Source: Roseateles depolymerans
GTDB lineage: Bacteria; Pseudomonadota; Gammaproteobacteria; Burkholderiales; Burkholderiaceae_C
NCBI GenBank assembly: GCA_003241055.1
Contig: QFOD01000010.1
Span: 1 to 64,000 of the forward strand
DNA length: 64,000 nucleotides
Direction: 5' to 3'
Positions 31,568 through 40,466 of this stretch are shown here, one piece after another. The first letter of the stretch is position 1. Each line of letters opens with the position of its first letter. Position numbers and translations under genes: made by a program. The notes below the pieces were generated by a model. The model was not told where the DNA came from. It saw only the letters and a list, made by a program, of their open reading frames with translations, and made no database searches.

Positions 31568-31969
31568 TCATAGCGCGGACACACCTGCGCGGGCGATCTC
31601 CGCGTCCTCGGTGGACTTCACGCCGCTGACGCCCACGGCGCCCACACACTGCCCGTCCACCAGGATGGGCACGCCGCCCTCCAGCAGACCCGCAAGACCC
31701 GGCGCGCTGAGGAACGAGGTACGCCCCTGATTGATCATGTCCTCATAGACCTTGGACTCGCGCCGCCCCAGCGCCGCCGTATGCGCCTTGGCCGGCGCGA
31801 TCTGAGCCGACACCGGCGCGGCGCCGTCCAGACGCTGCAGCCACAGCAGGTGCCCACCGGCGTCAACGATGGCGATGGAGACCGCCCAGCCATGGCTCAG
31901 CGCATGGCTTTCGGCCGCGGCGGCAATACGTTTCACGTCGGCAAACTCGAGTTGGGCAACAGTTTTCAT
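31568..31969 (-). CDS. GlcG/HbpS-family protein
   Basis: Small protein of 133 residues with the GlcG/HbpS (DUF336) fold: ALSHGWAVSIAIVDAGGHLLWLQRLDGA at residues 24-51, then SAQIAPAKAHTAALG, and the C-terminal GGVPILVDGQCVGAVGVSG typical of the family. Relatives bind haem or cobalamin-like cofactors, or sit beside glycolate oxidase and propanediol genes; no signal peptide is present, so it is predicted cytoplasmic. It diverges from the Bax-inhibitor-like gene with an 83-bp gap. Biochemical role is unknown. Confidence 0.85.
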   Translation of the reverse strand: MKTVAQLEFADVKRIAAAAESHALSHGWAVSIAIVDAGGHLLWLQRLDGAAPVSAQIAPAKAHTAALGRRESKVYEDMINQGRTSFLSAPGLAGLLEGGVPILVDGQCVGAVGVSGVKSTEDAEIARAGVSAL

Positions 31970-32052
31970 GGCTTGATTTCAGAAGAAACAGCCCCCAATG
32001 TAGCGCCCGTGGGCCACCTAGAATGTGGCCAGTTTCCAACCGGAGGATCGTC

Positions 32053-32745
32053 ATGAACGACAGCCTGCAAAACCAATACGGCTACGGCGGTTACGCGCTG
32101 GCCGCGGACCGGCAGCGAGTGCTGCGCAACACCTACTGGCTGCTGGCCCTGTCGCTGGTGCCGACGGTGCTGGGCGCCTGGGTGGGCGTCTCCACCGGCC
32201 TGTTCCGCGCCATGACGGGCGGCATGAGCGCCCTGGTGTTCTTCATCGGCGCCTTCGGCCTGATGTTCGTCATCGAACGCACGAAGAACAGTGCCACGGG
32301 CGTTGTTGCGCTGCTGACCTTCACCTTCTTCATGGGCCTGATGCTGTCGCGGCTGATCGGCTTCGTGCTGGGCTTCCGCAACGGCACGTCGCTGGTGATG
32401 ACGGCCTTTGGCGGTACCGCGGCGATCTTCTTCGCGATGGCCAGCCTGTCCACCATCATCAAGCGCGACCTGTCCTCGATGGGCAAGTTCCTGTTCGTCG
32501 GCGCCCTGGTGCTGATGATCGCGGGCATCGCCAACATCTTCCTGCAGTCGTCGGCGCTGATGCTGACCATGCTGGTGCTGTCGCTGGGCGTGTTCTCGGC
32601 CTTCATGCTGTACGACATCAAGCGCGTCGTGGACGGCGGCGAGACCAACTACATCAGCGCCACGCTGGCCATCTATCTGGACCTCTACAACGTCTTCCAG
32701 AGCCTGCTGTCGCTGCTGGGCATCTTCGGTGGCGATAGGGACTGA
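32053..32745 (+). CDS. Bax inhibitor-1/YccA-family membrane protein
   Basis: Integral membrane protein of 230 residues with seven hydrophobic segments between about residues 30 and 228. VLRNTYWLLALSLVPTVLGAWVGV starts the family domain and FSAFMLYDIKRVVDGGETNYISATLAIYLDLYNVF is the characteristic C-terminal stretch, with the conserved Asp residues of the pH-sensing calcium-leak site. E. coli YccA inhibits FtsH, and ftsH is in this window but not adjacent. GGAGG precedes the ATG at 32053. A terminator follows. Confidence 0.9.
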   Translation: MNDSLQNQYGYGGYALAADRQRVLRNTYWLLALSLVPTVLGAWVGVSTGLFRAMTGGMSALVFFIGAFGLMFVIERTKNSATGVVALLTFTFFMGLMLSRLIGFVLGFRNGTSLVMTAFGGTAAIFFAMASLSTIIKRDLSSMGKFLFVGALVLMIAGIANIFLQSSALMLTMLVLSLGVFSAFMLYDIKRVVDGGETNYISATLAIYLDLYNVFQSLLSLLGIFGGDRD

Positions 32746-32756
32746 AGAGCCCACCC

Positions 32757-32826
32757 CCTACCGGCTGACGCCGCCCCCTCAAGGGGGCGACCTCGTCGGG
32801 CCGGCGGAGCCGGACCCGCGAGGTCC
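32757..32826. repeat. dispersed extragenic palindromic repeat, copy C
   Basis: Two adjacent hairpins: CGCCCCCTCAAGGGGGCG at 32772-32789, and a longer imperfect one at 32790-32824 whose arms begin ACCTCG and end CGAGGT around a CCGGC/GCCGG core. It lies between the YccA-like gene and its terminator. Copies A and B share the first palindrome and a G+C-rich second hairpin. Confidence 0.6.
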
Positions 32827-32834
32827 GCTGGATC

Positions 32835-32861
32835 AAGGAGCCGCATGCGGCTCCTTTTTTT
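32835..32861 (+). terminator. rho-independent terminator of the YccA-like gene
   Basis: AGGAGCCGC and GCGGCTCCT pair around AT and are followed by a run of seven Ts. The T-run ends at the stop codon of the convergent rlmD gene. Confidence 0.88.
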
Positions 32862-34213
32862 CAGCGGTCGAAGACCGCGATGGACTCGACGTGGGCCGTG
32901 TGCGGGAACATGTTCACCGCGCTGGCCGCCGTGCAGCGATAACCCGCCACGTTCACCAGCAGGCCGGCATCCCGCGCAAGCGTGGCCGGGTTGCAGCTCA
33001 CATAGACGATGCGCCGCGGCGGCGTCCAGCCCGGGGCCAGGGCCGGGTTCTCGGCGATGTCCGCCACCGCCTTGGCCAGCGCGAAGGCGCCCTCGCGCGG
33101 CGGGTCGATCAGCCAGCGGTCGGCCGTGCCGTCCAGTGCCAGCAGCTCAGGCGTCATCTCGAAGAGATTGCGCGCGACGAAACTCGTCTTGTGCGCCAAG
33201 CCGTTGGCGCGTGCGTTCTCCAGCGAGCGCTGCACCAGCGTCTCGCTGCCCTCGATGCCCAGCACCTCGCGCGCCTGGGTTGCCAACGGCAGCGTGAAGT
33301 TGCCCAAGCCACAAAACCAGTCGATCACGCGCTCATCGGGCTGCACAGCCAGCAGGCGCAGCGCCCGCCCGACCAGCGCCGAGTTGATGTGCGGATTGAC
33401 CTGCGTGAAGTCGGTCGGCTTGAACGGCATGCGGATGCCGAACTCGGGCAAGGCATAGGCCAGTTGCGTGCCGCCTTCATCCAGCAGCTTGACCGTGTCC
33501 GGCCCCTTGGGCTGCAACCACCACTGCACGCCATGCCGAGCCGCAAAGTCGCGCAGCAGCGCGATATCACCATCGGGCAGCGGATTCAGGTGGCGCAGCA
33601 CCAGCGCAATGACCGAATCGCCCATGGCCAGCTCGATCTGTGGCAGGCGATCTCGCTCCGCCATGCTGGAGATCAGCTCGCGCAGCGGCAACAGCATGTC
33701 GCTGACCACCTTGGGCACGACGCGGCAGACCTGCATGTCGGCCACATAGCGGCTCTTGCGCTCGTGGAAGCCGATCAGTACCACGCCCTTCTTGGCCACG
33801 TAGCGCACCGAGAAACGCGCCCGGTAGCGGTAGCCCCAGGCCGGACCTTCGATGGGCCGCAGCAGCACCTCGGGCTTGACCTTGCCCAGGTGCCAGAGGT
33901 TGTCCTCCACCACCCGCTGCTTCACCGCCACCTGCGCGGCCGGATGCAGATGCTGCATCTTGCAGCCCCCGCAGGCACCGGCGTGCAGGCCGAAGTGCGG
34001 GCAACCCGGCGTCACGCGGAGCGGACTTTCCTTCTTGATGGCCGAGAGCGTGCCCTGCTCCCAGTTGTTCTTGCGGCGGGCGACGGTCGCCTGCACCACT
34101 TCGCCCGGCAGTGCGCCGTCGATGAAAACAACCTTGCCCTCGGCGTTGTGCGCAACGCCCTGCGCTTCAAGGTCCAGCGATTCGACCTTGAGCCAATCCG
34201 TAGTCTGAGTCAT
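32861..34213 (-). CDS. rlmD: 23S rRNA (uracil-1939-C5)-methyltransferase RlmD
   Basis: SAM-dependent RNA methyltransferase of 450 residues. An N-terminal TRAM domain (about 5-60) is followed by the iron-sulphur cysteines in TPGCPHFGLHAGACGGCKMQH. The methyltransferase domain has DWFCGLGNFTLPLA, IDPPREGAF and the catalytic Cys in VYVSCNPATLARD. It converges on the YccA-like gene and lies 67 bp after rpoS on the opposite side of its own start. Confidence 0.95.
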   Translation of the reverse strand: MTQTTDWLKVESLDLEAQGVAHNAEGKVVFIDGALPGEVVQATVARRKNNWEQGTLSAIKKESPLRVTPGCPHFGLHAGACGGCKMQHLHPAAQVAVKQRVVEDNLWHLGKVKPEVLLRPIEGPAWGYRYRARFSVRYVAKKGVVLIGFHERKSRYVADMQVCRVVPKVVSDMLLPLRELISSMAERDRLPQIELAMGDSVIALVLRHLNPLPDGDIALLRDFAARHGVQWWLQPKGPDTVKLLDEGGTQLAYALPEFGIRMPFKPTDFTQVNPHINSALVGRALRLLAVQPDERVIDWFCGLGNFTLPLATQAREVLGIEGSETLVQRSLENARANGLAHKTSFVARNLFEMTPELLALDGTADRWLIDPPREGAFALAKAVADIAENPALAPGWTPPRRIVYVSCNPATLARDAGLLVNVAGYRCTAASAVNMFPHTAHVESIAVFDR

Positions 34214-34280
34214 GGACCGGATTATCCCGGCGGGCGATGTCGTTCCCGGAGGACGGCTTCAGGCGAGGACAACGCCCCCC

Positions 34281-35285
34281 TCAAAAGATGCTGTCCCGGT
34301 CGACGCCATGCCGAAGCATGTTTCGCTTGAGCTTGGCCAAGGCCTCGATCTGGATCTGGCGGATACGCTCACGAGTCAGCTTGAGCCGGATGGCCAGCAC
34401 ATCCAGCGTTTCGGGCTCGCGGTCCGCCAGGCCGTAGCGACCGGCCAGCACCTCGCGCTCGCGATCGTTGAGACTGGCCAGTCCGTGACTGAGCAGAGCC
34501 TCGACCTCATGGGTCAGGCGCTGACCCGCAGGATCGATGGCCTGCTCATCGGCCACCAGATCCACCATTGCCTCGCCACCTTCCCCGGTGCGATCAACGG
34601 GCGCGTCCAGTGAACTCGGCAGCTCGGCGTAGGCCAGCAATTCGGCCACCTCATCGACCGGACGGCCGATGGCCTGGGCTACTTCATCGACCCGCACGCG
34701 TCCGTCGCCCGCCTGTGCGCTCTGCAGCGCCTCAAGTGCCCGCCGCGCCTTCAGCACCTGATTGAGCTCGCGCACGATGTGTACCGGCAACCGCACCAGC
34801 CGAGCCTGATGCATCAGGGCTCGCTCGATGCTCTGGCGTATCCACCAGCTCGCATAGGTCGAGAAGCGAAAGCCGCGCTCCGGCTCGAACTTGCCGATGG
34901 CGTGCATGAGGCCCAGGTTGCCCTCCTCGATGAGATCGCTCATCGGCAGGCCACGGCCCAGATAGTTCTTGGCGATGCTCACGACCAGCCGCAGGTTGTG
35001 CTCGATCATGGCTTGCCGCGCCCGGAAATCGCCGGCCCGTGCGGCCTGGGCCGTCTCGAATTCCTGCTGCGGCGTCAGCAGCGGCGTGCGGCGGATGTCA
35101 CGCAGGTAGGCCTGCAGGGCATTGCCAACATCGGTCTCCTCGTCGGGGCGTTGCGGCTTCTCCTCCTCCGCATCGTCGACTGCGCGTTCGGGTTCGTCAC
35201 CATCGCCGGCAGAAATGCCAAAAGACGCCGCAGCATCTCCGCCGTGGCGTCCTGGGACACTGGGTTGAAGTCCGGGCTGGCGCAT
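34281..35285 (-). CDS. rpoS: RNA polymerase sigma factor RpoS
   Basis: Stationary-phase and general stress sigma factor of 334 residues. Region 1.2 begins NALQAYLRDIRRTPLLTPQQE. Region 2 shows LIEEGNLGLMHAIGKFEPERGFRFSTYASWWIRQSI, with the -10-recognising helix. Region 3 lies at about 180-240 and region 4.2 ends LTRERIRQIQIEALAKLKR. The ATG at 35285, preceded by AGGAAA, is chosen over GTG at 35321. The order surE-pcm-nlpD-rpoS matches the classical locus, in which rpoS is also transcribed from inside nlpD. Confidence 0.94.
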   Translation of the reverse strand: MRQPGLQPSVPGRHGGDAAASFGISAGDGDEPERAVDDAEEEKPQRPDEETDVGNALQAYLRDIRRTPLLTPQQEFETAQAARAGDFRARQAMIEHNLRLVVSIAKNYLGRGLPMSDLIEEGNLGLMHAIGKFEPERGFRFSTYASWWIRQSIERALMHQARLVRLPVHIVRELNQVLKARRALEALQSAQAGDGRVRVDEVAQAIGRPVDEVAELLAYAELPSSLDAPVDRTGEGGEAMVDLVADEQAIDPAGQRLTHEVEALLSHGLASLNDREREVLAGRYGLADREPETLDVLAIRLKLTRERIRQIQIEALAKLKRNMLRHGVDRDSIF

Positions 35286-35333
35286 GACAGATTTCCTGAC
35301 TGATGGCGCTGCCCGGATCACTCGCCGTGCGCG

Positions 35334-36218
35334 TCAGCGCGACGGCAGCAGCTTGATGGGGTCGATCGGCTTGCCCAGCTTACGCACCTCGAAGTGCAGC
35401 TTGACGGTATCGCTTTCGGTGGAACCCATCTCGGCAATCCTCTGGCCCTTGCGCACGACCTGATCCTGCTCGACGAGCATCGTGCGGTTGTGCGCGTATG
35501 CCGTCAGGTAGGTGTTGTTGTGCTTGATGATGACCAAGTTACCGTAGCCGCGCAAGCCCGAACCCACGTAAGCGACGCGACCATCGGCCACCGCAAACAC
35601 GGGATCGCCAGCCTTGCCGGCGAAGTCCAGACCCTTGTTGCGCTGCTCGTCGAAGCCGGCGGACACGGCATTGCTGACCGGCCACACCCAGGCCACGGCG
35701 TCCTCGTCACCCGAAGCAGCCGAAGACGACGCCGGCGCGGACGCGGCAACCGATGCCGGACTGGAGCTGGCCGAACTTGCGCTTGCGGGCACGGGCGGCT
35801 TGGCATCCAGTGGCCGACTCTCGATGCGCGGCGCCTGGGCAATCGGCTTGGCCGTCACGGCCGACGGATCGACGCCCGGGGGCACGACACGCAACACCTG
35901 CCCCACCTCGATCCGATTGGGGTTGTCCAGGCTGTTCCATTTGGCGACGTCGCGCCAGCTCTGGCCGTTGTCCAGTGCAATGCGAATCAGCGCATCGCCA
36001 GGCTTGACGGTGTAGTAGCCGGGTTTGCCGGCGTTCTCCGCACCTGGCGGCAGCTTCACCTCGGCAGAGGCCGCTGCAGCCGGGGGCTGGGCGGTCGCTG
36101 GCGTGCGGGTGCCGGCGTTGCGGTCTTCGACCGGGGCGCGGTGCAGCGAGGTGCCGCAGGCGCTGAGCATCAAGGCCGAGCAAACGGCCAGCAGACTATG
36201 TCGGGAGCGATATGGCAT
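35334..36218 (-). CDS. nlpD: NlpD-like lipoprotein with LysM and degenerate M23 domain
   Basis: Outer-membrane lipoprotein of 294 residues that activates cell-wall amidase during division. The lipobox LMLSAC is near residue 20. A LysM domain (about 70-115: YYTVKPGDALIRIALDNGQSWRDVAKWN) binds peptidoglycan. An Ala/Ser-rich linker leads to a LytM/M23 domain (about 185-290). Zinc ligands are decayed: KGLDF replaces HKGxD, although LHFEVR remains, as expected for a non-enzymatic activator. It lies between pcm and rpoS. Confidence 0.92.
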   Translation of the reverse strand: MPYRSRHSLLAVCSALMLSACGTSLHRAPVEDRNAGTRTPATAQPPAAAASAEVKLPPGAENAGKPGYYTVKPGDALIRIALDNGQSWRDVAKWNSLDNPNRIEVGQVLRVVPPGVDPSAVTAKPIAQAPRIESRPLDAKPPVPASASSASSSPASVAASAPASSSAASGDEDAVAWVWPVSNAVSAGFDEQRNKGLDFAGKAGDPVFAVADGRVAYVGSGLRGYGNLVIIKHNNTYLTAYAHNRTMLVEQDQVVRKGQRIAEMGSTESDTVKLHFEVRKLGKPIDPIKLLPSR

Positions 36219-36275
36219 CGTGGGTGCGTCGCGTTGGGGCCGCCCCATTGTTGGCGCAACGCGCCCGCGGCCGGG

Positions 36276-37085
36276 TCAGACGACGCCTGATTTTAGAGGG
36301 ACGAAGAGCACGGCCTCGTGCTCGGTGCGGATCCAGCGGCTCTGGCCGCCCTCGACGACATGGTCCAGCACCACCAGCACCTGGCCGCGGCCGCTCGCGG
36401 CCGTGGGCGCCACGAGACGTCCGCCGGGCGCCAGTTGCTCCATCCAGGCCGGAGGAAGGTCGTCCCCTCCGGCCGCCGCGATGATGCTGTCGTAGGGGCC
36501 GCCAGCCGCATGGCCGACACGCCCATCACCCCACACCAGCCGAGGCGTCAGGAAGGGACGGGGCAGCACCACGCGCTGCAGGTTGGCCCTGGCCTTGTCA
36601 TGCAGGCCCTGCAGTCGCTCGATGGACACCACCTGCCGGGCCAGCATCGCCAGCACTGCGGCCTGATAGCCGCAGCCGGTGCCGATCTCCAACACCCGGC
36701 CGAGCTGGCCACGCGAATGCGCGCCCCGGCCGGCAAACAGCAGGCCCAGCATGTGCCCAACCACCGAGGGCTTGGAAATCGTCTGGCCGTGTCCGATGGG
36801 CAGGGCCGTGTCTTCGTAGGCCTGCGCCGCCAGCGCGCTGTCGACGAACTCATGCCGTGGTACCGCCGCCATCGCCGCCAGCACACGTTCGTCGAACTTG
36901 CCCTCGGCACGCAGCCGCGCCACCATGCGCTGGCGCACGGCACCGCTGTCCAGCCCCCGCCCGCTGGGCTGGGCCAGTCGCGCCGCGTCAGCGGCCGCCT
37001 CGCGCAGATGCCGCTGAGGCATCAACACCTCGCGCTGCGGCGCGATGGATTTCAGCGTGGCAGGGAAACGCTTGGCCGTGGCCAT
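36276..37085 (-). CDS. pcm: protein-L-isoaspartate O-methyltransferase
   Basis: Repair enzyme that methylates isoaspartyl residues in aged proteins, about 269 residues from ATG 37085. Family motifs: HEFVDSALAAQAYEDTALPIGHGQTISKP (active-site region), the SAM motif VLEIGTGCGYQAAVLA, and YDSIIAAAGGDDLPPAWMEQLAPGGRLVAP. An alternative ATG at 37148 would add 21 residues and overlap surE by about 40 bp; neither start has a strong ribosome binding site. It lies between surE and nlpD. Confidence 0.92.
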   Translation of the reverse strand: MATAKRFPATLKSIAPQREVLMPQRHLREAAADAARLAQPSGRGLDSGAVRQRMVARLRAEGKFDERVLAAMAAVPRHEFVDSALAAQAYEDTALPIGHGQTISKPSVVGHMLGLLFAGRGAHSRGQLGRVLEIGTGCGYQAAVLAMLARQVVSIERLQGLHDKARANLQRVVLPRPFLTPRLVWGDGRVGHAAGGPYDSIIAAAGGDDLPPAWMEQLAPGGRLVAPTAASGRGQVLVVLDHVVEGGQSRWIRTEHEAVLFVPLKSGVV

Positions 37086-37107
37086 GAAGGCTGCCGCTCG
37101 CCCGGGC

Positions 37108-37851
37108 TCAAAGGCCCAGGCGCCGGGCCCAGGAGCCCAGCGACGCATGCTCGGTCAGGTCGACCTGCAGCGGCGTGATCGACACCTGGCCGTTGCTCGT
37201 GGCATGGAAGTCCGTGCCTTCGCCGGCCTCGCGGGCATCGCCGGCCGGGCCGATCCAGTAGATCGTCTCGCCGCGCGGGTTCACCTGCTCGATGACGCCT
37301 TCGCTGGCGTGGCGGCGGCCCAGGCGCGTGATGCGCTGCGGCAGCTGGTCGGCATCGGCCCGATTGGGAATGTTGACGTTGAGCAGGAAGGGCTTGTCCA
37401 GCCCGCCAGCGATGACCTGCTCGACGAAACGTCGGGCCAAACGCGCTGCAGCATCCAGATGGCCCCAGCCACGCTCCACCTGCGAGAACGCGATGGACGG
37501 GATGCCGAACAGATAGCCTTCGGTGGCCGCGGCCACCGTGCCCGAGTACAGCGTGTCATCGCCCATGTTGGCGCCGTTGTTGATGCCCGAGAGCACCAGG
37601 TCGGGCCGGTAGCCCAGCACGCCGGTCAAGGCCAGGTGGACACCGTCGGACGGCGTGCCGTTCACATAGCGGAAGCCGTTGGCGGCCCGGTAGACGTTCA
37701 GCGGACGCCCCAGCGTCAGGGAGTTGGAGGTGCCGCTGGCGTTCTGTTCGGGCGCAATGACGTCGATCTCGCCCAGGCCCTGGCAGGCGTTGACCAGGGC
37801 TTCGATGCCCGGAGCGAGATAACCGTCGTCGTTGGAGATCAGGATGCGCAT
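37108..37851 (-). CDS. surE: 5'/3'-nucleotidase SurE
   Basis: Survival protein of 247 residues that dephosphorylates nucleoside monophosphates and short polyphosphate. The N-terminal metal-binding motif MRILISNDDGYLAPGI and the downstream SGTSNSLTLGRPL and SGINNGANMGDDTLYSGTVAAA are diagnostic. The ATG at 37851 places the NDDG motif at its usual position. It is first in the surE-pcm-nlpD-rpoS block and diverges from a quinone reductase gene with a 91-bp gap. Confidence 0.96.
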   Translation of the reverse strand: MRILISNDDGYLAPGIEALVNACQGLGEIDVIAPEQNASGTSNSLTLGRPLNVYRAANGFRYVNGTPSDGVHLALTGVLGYRPDLVLSGINNGANMGDDTLYSGTVAAATEGYLFGIPSIAFSQVERGWGHLDAAARLARRFVEQVIAGGLDKPFLLNVNIPNRADADQLPQRITRLGRRHASEGVIEQVNPRGETIYWIGPAGDAREAGEGTDFHATSNGQVSITPLQVDLTEHASLGSWARRLGL

Positions 37852-37942
37852 GGGTGGAATTGTAGGCAGCGCGTCACCTTGGAGACCGGGTGTAAACGCG
37901 CTGATTCCTATCATCCGCCGCCACTGAAGCAGGAGACATCTG

Positions 37943-38920
37943 ATGAAGGCTTGGCTGTGCGAGAACCCCACCGGCGTCGAGGCGCTGCAATGGCTGGAGC
38001 TGCCGGCGCCGCCCCTGCCTGCTGGCCAGGTCCGGGTGCGGATCCAGGCAGCCAGCCTCAACTTCCCCGATCTGCTGATCGTGCAGAACAAGTACCAGAT
38101 GAAGCCCGCCCTGCCCTTCGTGCCGGGCACGGAGTTCTCCGGCGTGGTAACGGAGCTCGGTGAGGGGGTCAAGGCTTTCGGGGTGGGGCAACGCGTGGCG
38201 GCATTCGGCGGCCTGGGCGGCTTTGCGACCGAGGTCTGCATTCCTGCCGCGCTGGCGATGCCCCTGCCCGACGCCTTCAGCTTCGAGGATGCGGCCGCCT
38301 TCATCTGCACCTATGCCACCAGCCATCACGCGCTGATGGACCGGGGCGCGCTGCAGGCCGGTGAGACTGTGCTCATCCTCGGCGCGGCCGGTGGCGTGGG
38401 CACGGCCGCACTTCAGATTGCCAAGGCCGCAGGCGCGCGCGTGATTGCGGCCGCAGGCAGCGCCGAGAAATGTCAGCGCTGCCTCGAACTGGGCGCAGAC
38501 GCCGCCATCAATTACGCCACGCAGAACCTGCGCGACGAACTGAAGATGCTGACCGACGGCAAGGGGCCCGACGTCATCTACGACCCGGTGGGCGGCGACC
38601 TCGCCGAAGCGGCCTTCCGCTCCATCGGATGGCGCGGCCGCTATCTGGTGATCGGCTTCGCCCAGGGCCAGATCCCGGCGCTGCCGCTGAATCTGGCCCT
38701 GCTCAAGGGCGCCTCGCTGGTGGGCGTGTTCTGGGGTGAGTTCGCCCGCCGTGAGCCGGCGCGCAACGCCAAGATGCTGGCCGAGCTGGCCGCCTGGTAC
38801 GCCTCGGGCAGGATCAAGCCTGTGTTGGACCGCGTGCTGCCCATGGACCAGCTGCCCGCCGCATTTGCCCGGATGGCCGCCCGTGAGGTGGTGGGCAAGG
38901 TAGTTTTGACAAACGTTTGA
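37943..38920 (+). CDS. NADPH:quinone oxidoreductase family protein (zinc-free MDR)
   Basis: Cytoplasmic medium-chain dehydrogenase/reductase of 325 residues. The N-terminal GroES-like domain includes VRIQAASLNFPDLLIVQNKYQ and VPGTEFSGVVTELG. The Rossmann domain has the nucleotide loop VLILGAAGGVGTAALQIAKAAGARVIA. No catalytic or structural zinc cysteine cluster is present, fitting quinone or enoyl reductases rather than alcohol dehydrogenases. AGGAG precedes the ATG. The physiological substrate is not evident. Confidence 0.88.
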   Translation: MKAWLCENPTGVEALQWLELPAPPLPAGQVRVRIQAASLNFPDLLIVQNKYQMKPALPFVPGTEFSGVVTELGEGVKAFGVGQRVAAFGGLGGFATEVCIPAALAMPLPDAFSFEDAAAFICTYATSHHALMDRGALQAGETVLILGAAGGVGTAALQIAKAAGARVIAAAGSAEKCQRCLELGADAAINYATQNLRDELKMLTDGKGPDVIYDPVGGDLAEAAFRSIGWRGRYLVIGFAQGQIPALPLNLALLKGASLVGVFWGEFARREPARNAKMLAELAAWYASGRIKPVLDRVLPMDQLPAAFARMAAREVVGKVVLTNV

Positions 38921-39016
38921 AGCCTGAACGGGGGGCGCTCGTCACCTGTGCGCGTTCAGTGATCATGGGCGGCTGAGCTACATTGGCCAAGCTATTGCTC
39001 CGCCTCCGCGCATGCC

Positions 39017-39760
39017 ATGACCGTCAAAGTCCTGATCATCGAAGACAACCCCGTTGCCCGCAGCTTCCTGTGCCGGGTCGTGCGCGAGAGCTTCAGTGAC
39101 GCGATGGAGATCACCGAGGTCGGCGACCTGGAAAGCGCCCGCCGGCAGGCGGCTAAGGTCGGCAGCACGCCCGAGACCGGCGGCTTCAAGCTGGTGCTGG
39201 TCGACCTGGAACTGCCGGACGGCAGCGGCATGGAGTTCCTCAGTGAATTGGCTGGCTCGCCCGCCATCAAGATCGTCACCACGCTGTACTCCGACGACGA
39301 CCACCTCTTCCCCGCGCTGCAATGCGGGGCCGACGGCTACCTGCTGAAGGAAGACCGCTTCGAGGTGCTGGTGGAAGAACTGCAGCGCATCGTGCGTGGC
39401 CAGCCGCCGCTGTCGCCCGCCATTGCACGCCGCCTGCTGTCGCACTTCCGCCCCGCGAGCGGCGACAGCGGCCCCACCCCGCTGAACTCCGGCTTCGGTG
39501 GCCTGTCCTCCGCCCATGCGCCCTTCTCCAGCAGCCGCAGCGTGGCCCTGGACCCGCCGCCCGAATGGGAGCGCCTGACCCCGCGCGAGAGCGAGGTGCT
39601 CACCTACCTAAGCAAGGGCTTCACGATCAAGGAGATCGCGAACCTGATGGGCATCAAGTGGTTCACGGTCAACGACCACATCAAGAGCATCTACAAGAAG
39701 CTCAACGTGTCCAGCCGCGCAGAAGCGGCGGTGCTGGCATCAAAGCAGGGCCTGGTCTAG
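39017..39760 (+). CDS. orphan LuxR/NarL-type response regulator
   Basis: Two-domain regulator of 247 residues. The receiver domain has the acidic pair in IIEDN, phospho-acceptor Asp63 in LVDLELPDGSG, and Lys in YLLKED. A Ser/Pro-rich linker (about 140-180) separates it from a GerE-type helix-turn-helix (LTPRESEVLTYLSKGFTIKEIANLMG, then TVNDHIKSIYKKLNVSSRAEA). No histidine kinase gene is adjacent, so its partner is unknown. Its end overlaps the convergent amidotransferase gene by 21 bp. Confidence 0.9.
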   Translation: MTVKVLIIEDNPVARSFLCRVVRESFSDAMEITEVGDLESARRQAAKVGSTPETGGFKLVLVDLELPDGSGMEFLSELAGSPAIKIVTTLYSDDDHLFPALQCGADGYLLKEDRFEVLVEELQRIVRGQPPLSPAIARRLLSHFRPASGDSGPTPLNSGFGGLSSAHAPFSSSRSVALDPPPEWERLTPRESEVLTYLSKGFTIKEIANLMGIKWFTVNDHIKSIYKKLNVSSRAEAAVLASKQGLV

Positions 39761-40453
39761 CCAGCGCTCCATCAGCCGCGCCAGCGCGGCCTTCAATCCC
39801 TCGGCCTCGCGCGCCATCGCCGCGCGCAACTCGGTCGGCGCGATGCCGGCATGATCCAGCTCGTCGACATGGCCGACCAGCCACTGCTCGAAGCGCGCCG
39901 GATCGACCTCGGGATGGAACTGCAGGCCCAGCGCCTTGTCGTGCGGCGCAAAGGCCTGGTGCGGACAGACCGGCGTCGTCGCCAGTGACACCAGGCCAGC
40001 CGGCAGCTCGAACTGGTCGCCATGCCAGTGCAGCATGGACTGGCCACCCAGCCCGGCCAGCGCCGTGCCCTGCCCCGCCGCCGTCAACGCCACCGACGCG
40101 AAGCCGATTTCCTTGACGCCCATGGGCTTCACACGGGCGCCCAGGGCCCGCGCCATCAACTGCGCGCCCAGGCAGAGACCCAGCAGCGGCTGCTTGGCCT
40201 CCAAGCGCCGGCGGATCAGCGCGAGTTCGTCCGCCAGCCACGGGAAGCGCGCCTCGTCCTCGACGCTGATGGGGCCGCCCAGCACGATGAGCAGGTCCAG
40301 CGTGGCCAGGTCGACGGCGTGGAAGTCGTCGACGCCGGCCTCGTGATAAGCCACGTCGAAGCCGCGTTGCCTGAGCAGCGGCCCGATGAGCCCCAGGTCT
40401 TCGAAGGCGAGATGGCGCAGCGCCAGGGCAGTCTTCTTCATGGGCCGCATCAT
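39740..40453 (-). CDS. class I glutamine amidotransferase-like protein
   Basis: Stand-alone GATase-1 domain protein of 237 residues, related to the GuaA amidotransferase domain. The nucleophile elbow is LLGLCLGAQLMARALG and the catalytic His-Glu is LGLQFHPEVD. LLIVLGGPISVEDEARFPWL is typical of the YfeJ-like glutamine amidotransferase group. No synthetase partner is encoded nearby, so the acceptor of the ammonia, or the gamma-glutamyl substrate hydrolysed, is unknown. Three closely spaced ATGs (40453, 40450, 40441) are possible starts. It lies 13 bp after the AhpD-like gene. Confidence 0.85.
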   Translation of the reverse strand: MMRPMKKTALALRHLAFEDLGLIGPLLRQRGFDVAYHEAGVDDFHAVDLATLDLLIVLGGPISVEDEARFPWLADELALIRRRLEAKQPLLGLCLGAQLMARALGARVKPMGVKEIGFASVALTAAGQGTALAGLGGQSMLHWHGDQFELPAGLVSLATTPVCPHQAFAPHDKALGLQFHPEVDPARFEQWLVGHVDELDHAGIAPTELRAAMAREAEGLKAALARLMERWLDQALL

Positions 40454-40466
40454 GCCGCGCCAGGAC

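Noticed and set aside
38924..38958. CTGAACG...CGTTCAG inverted repeat after the quinone reductase gene as a terminator
   Set aside because: The loop is long and G+C-rich and no T-run follows, so it is not convincing.
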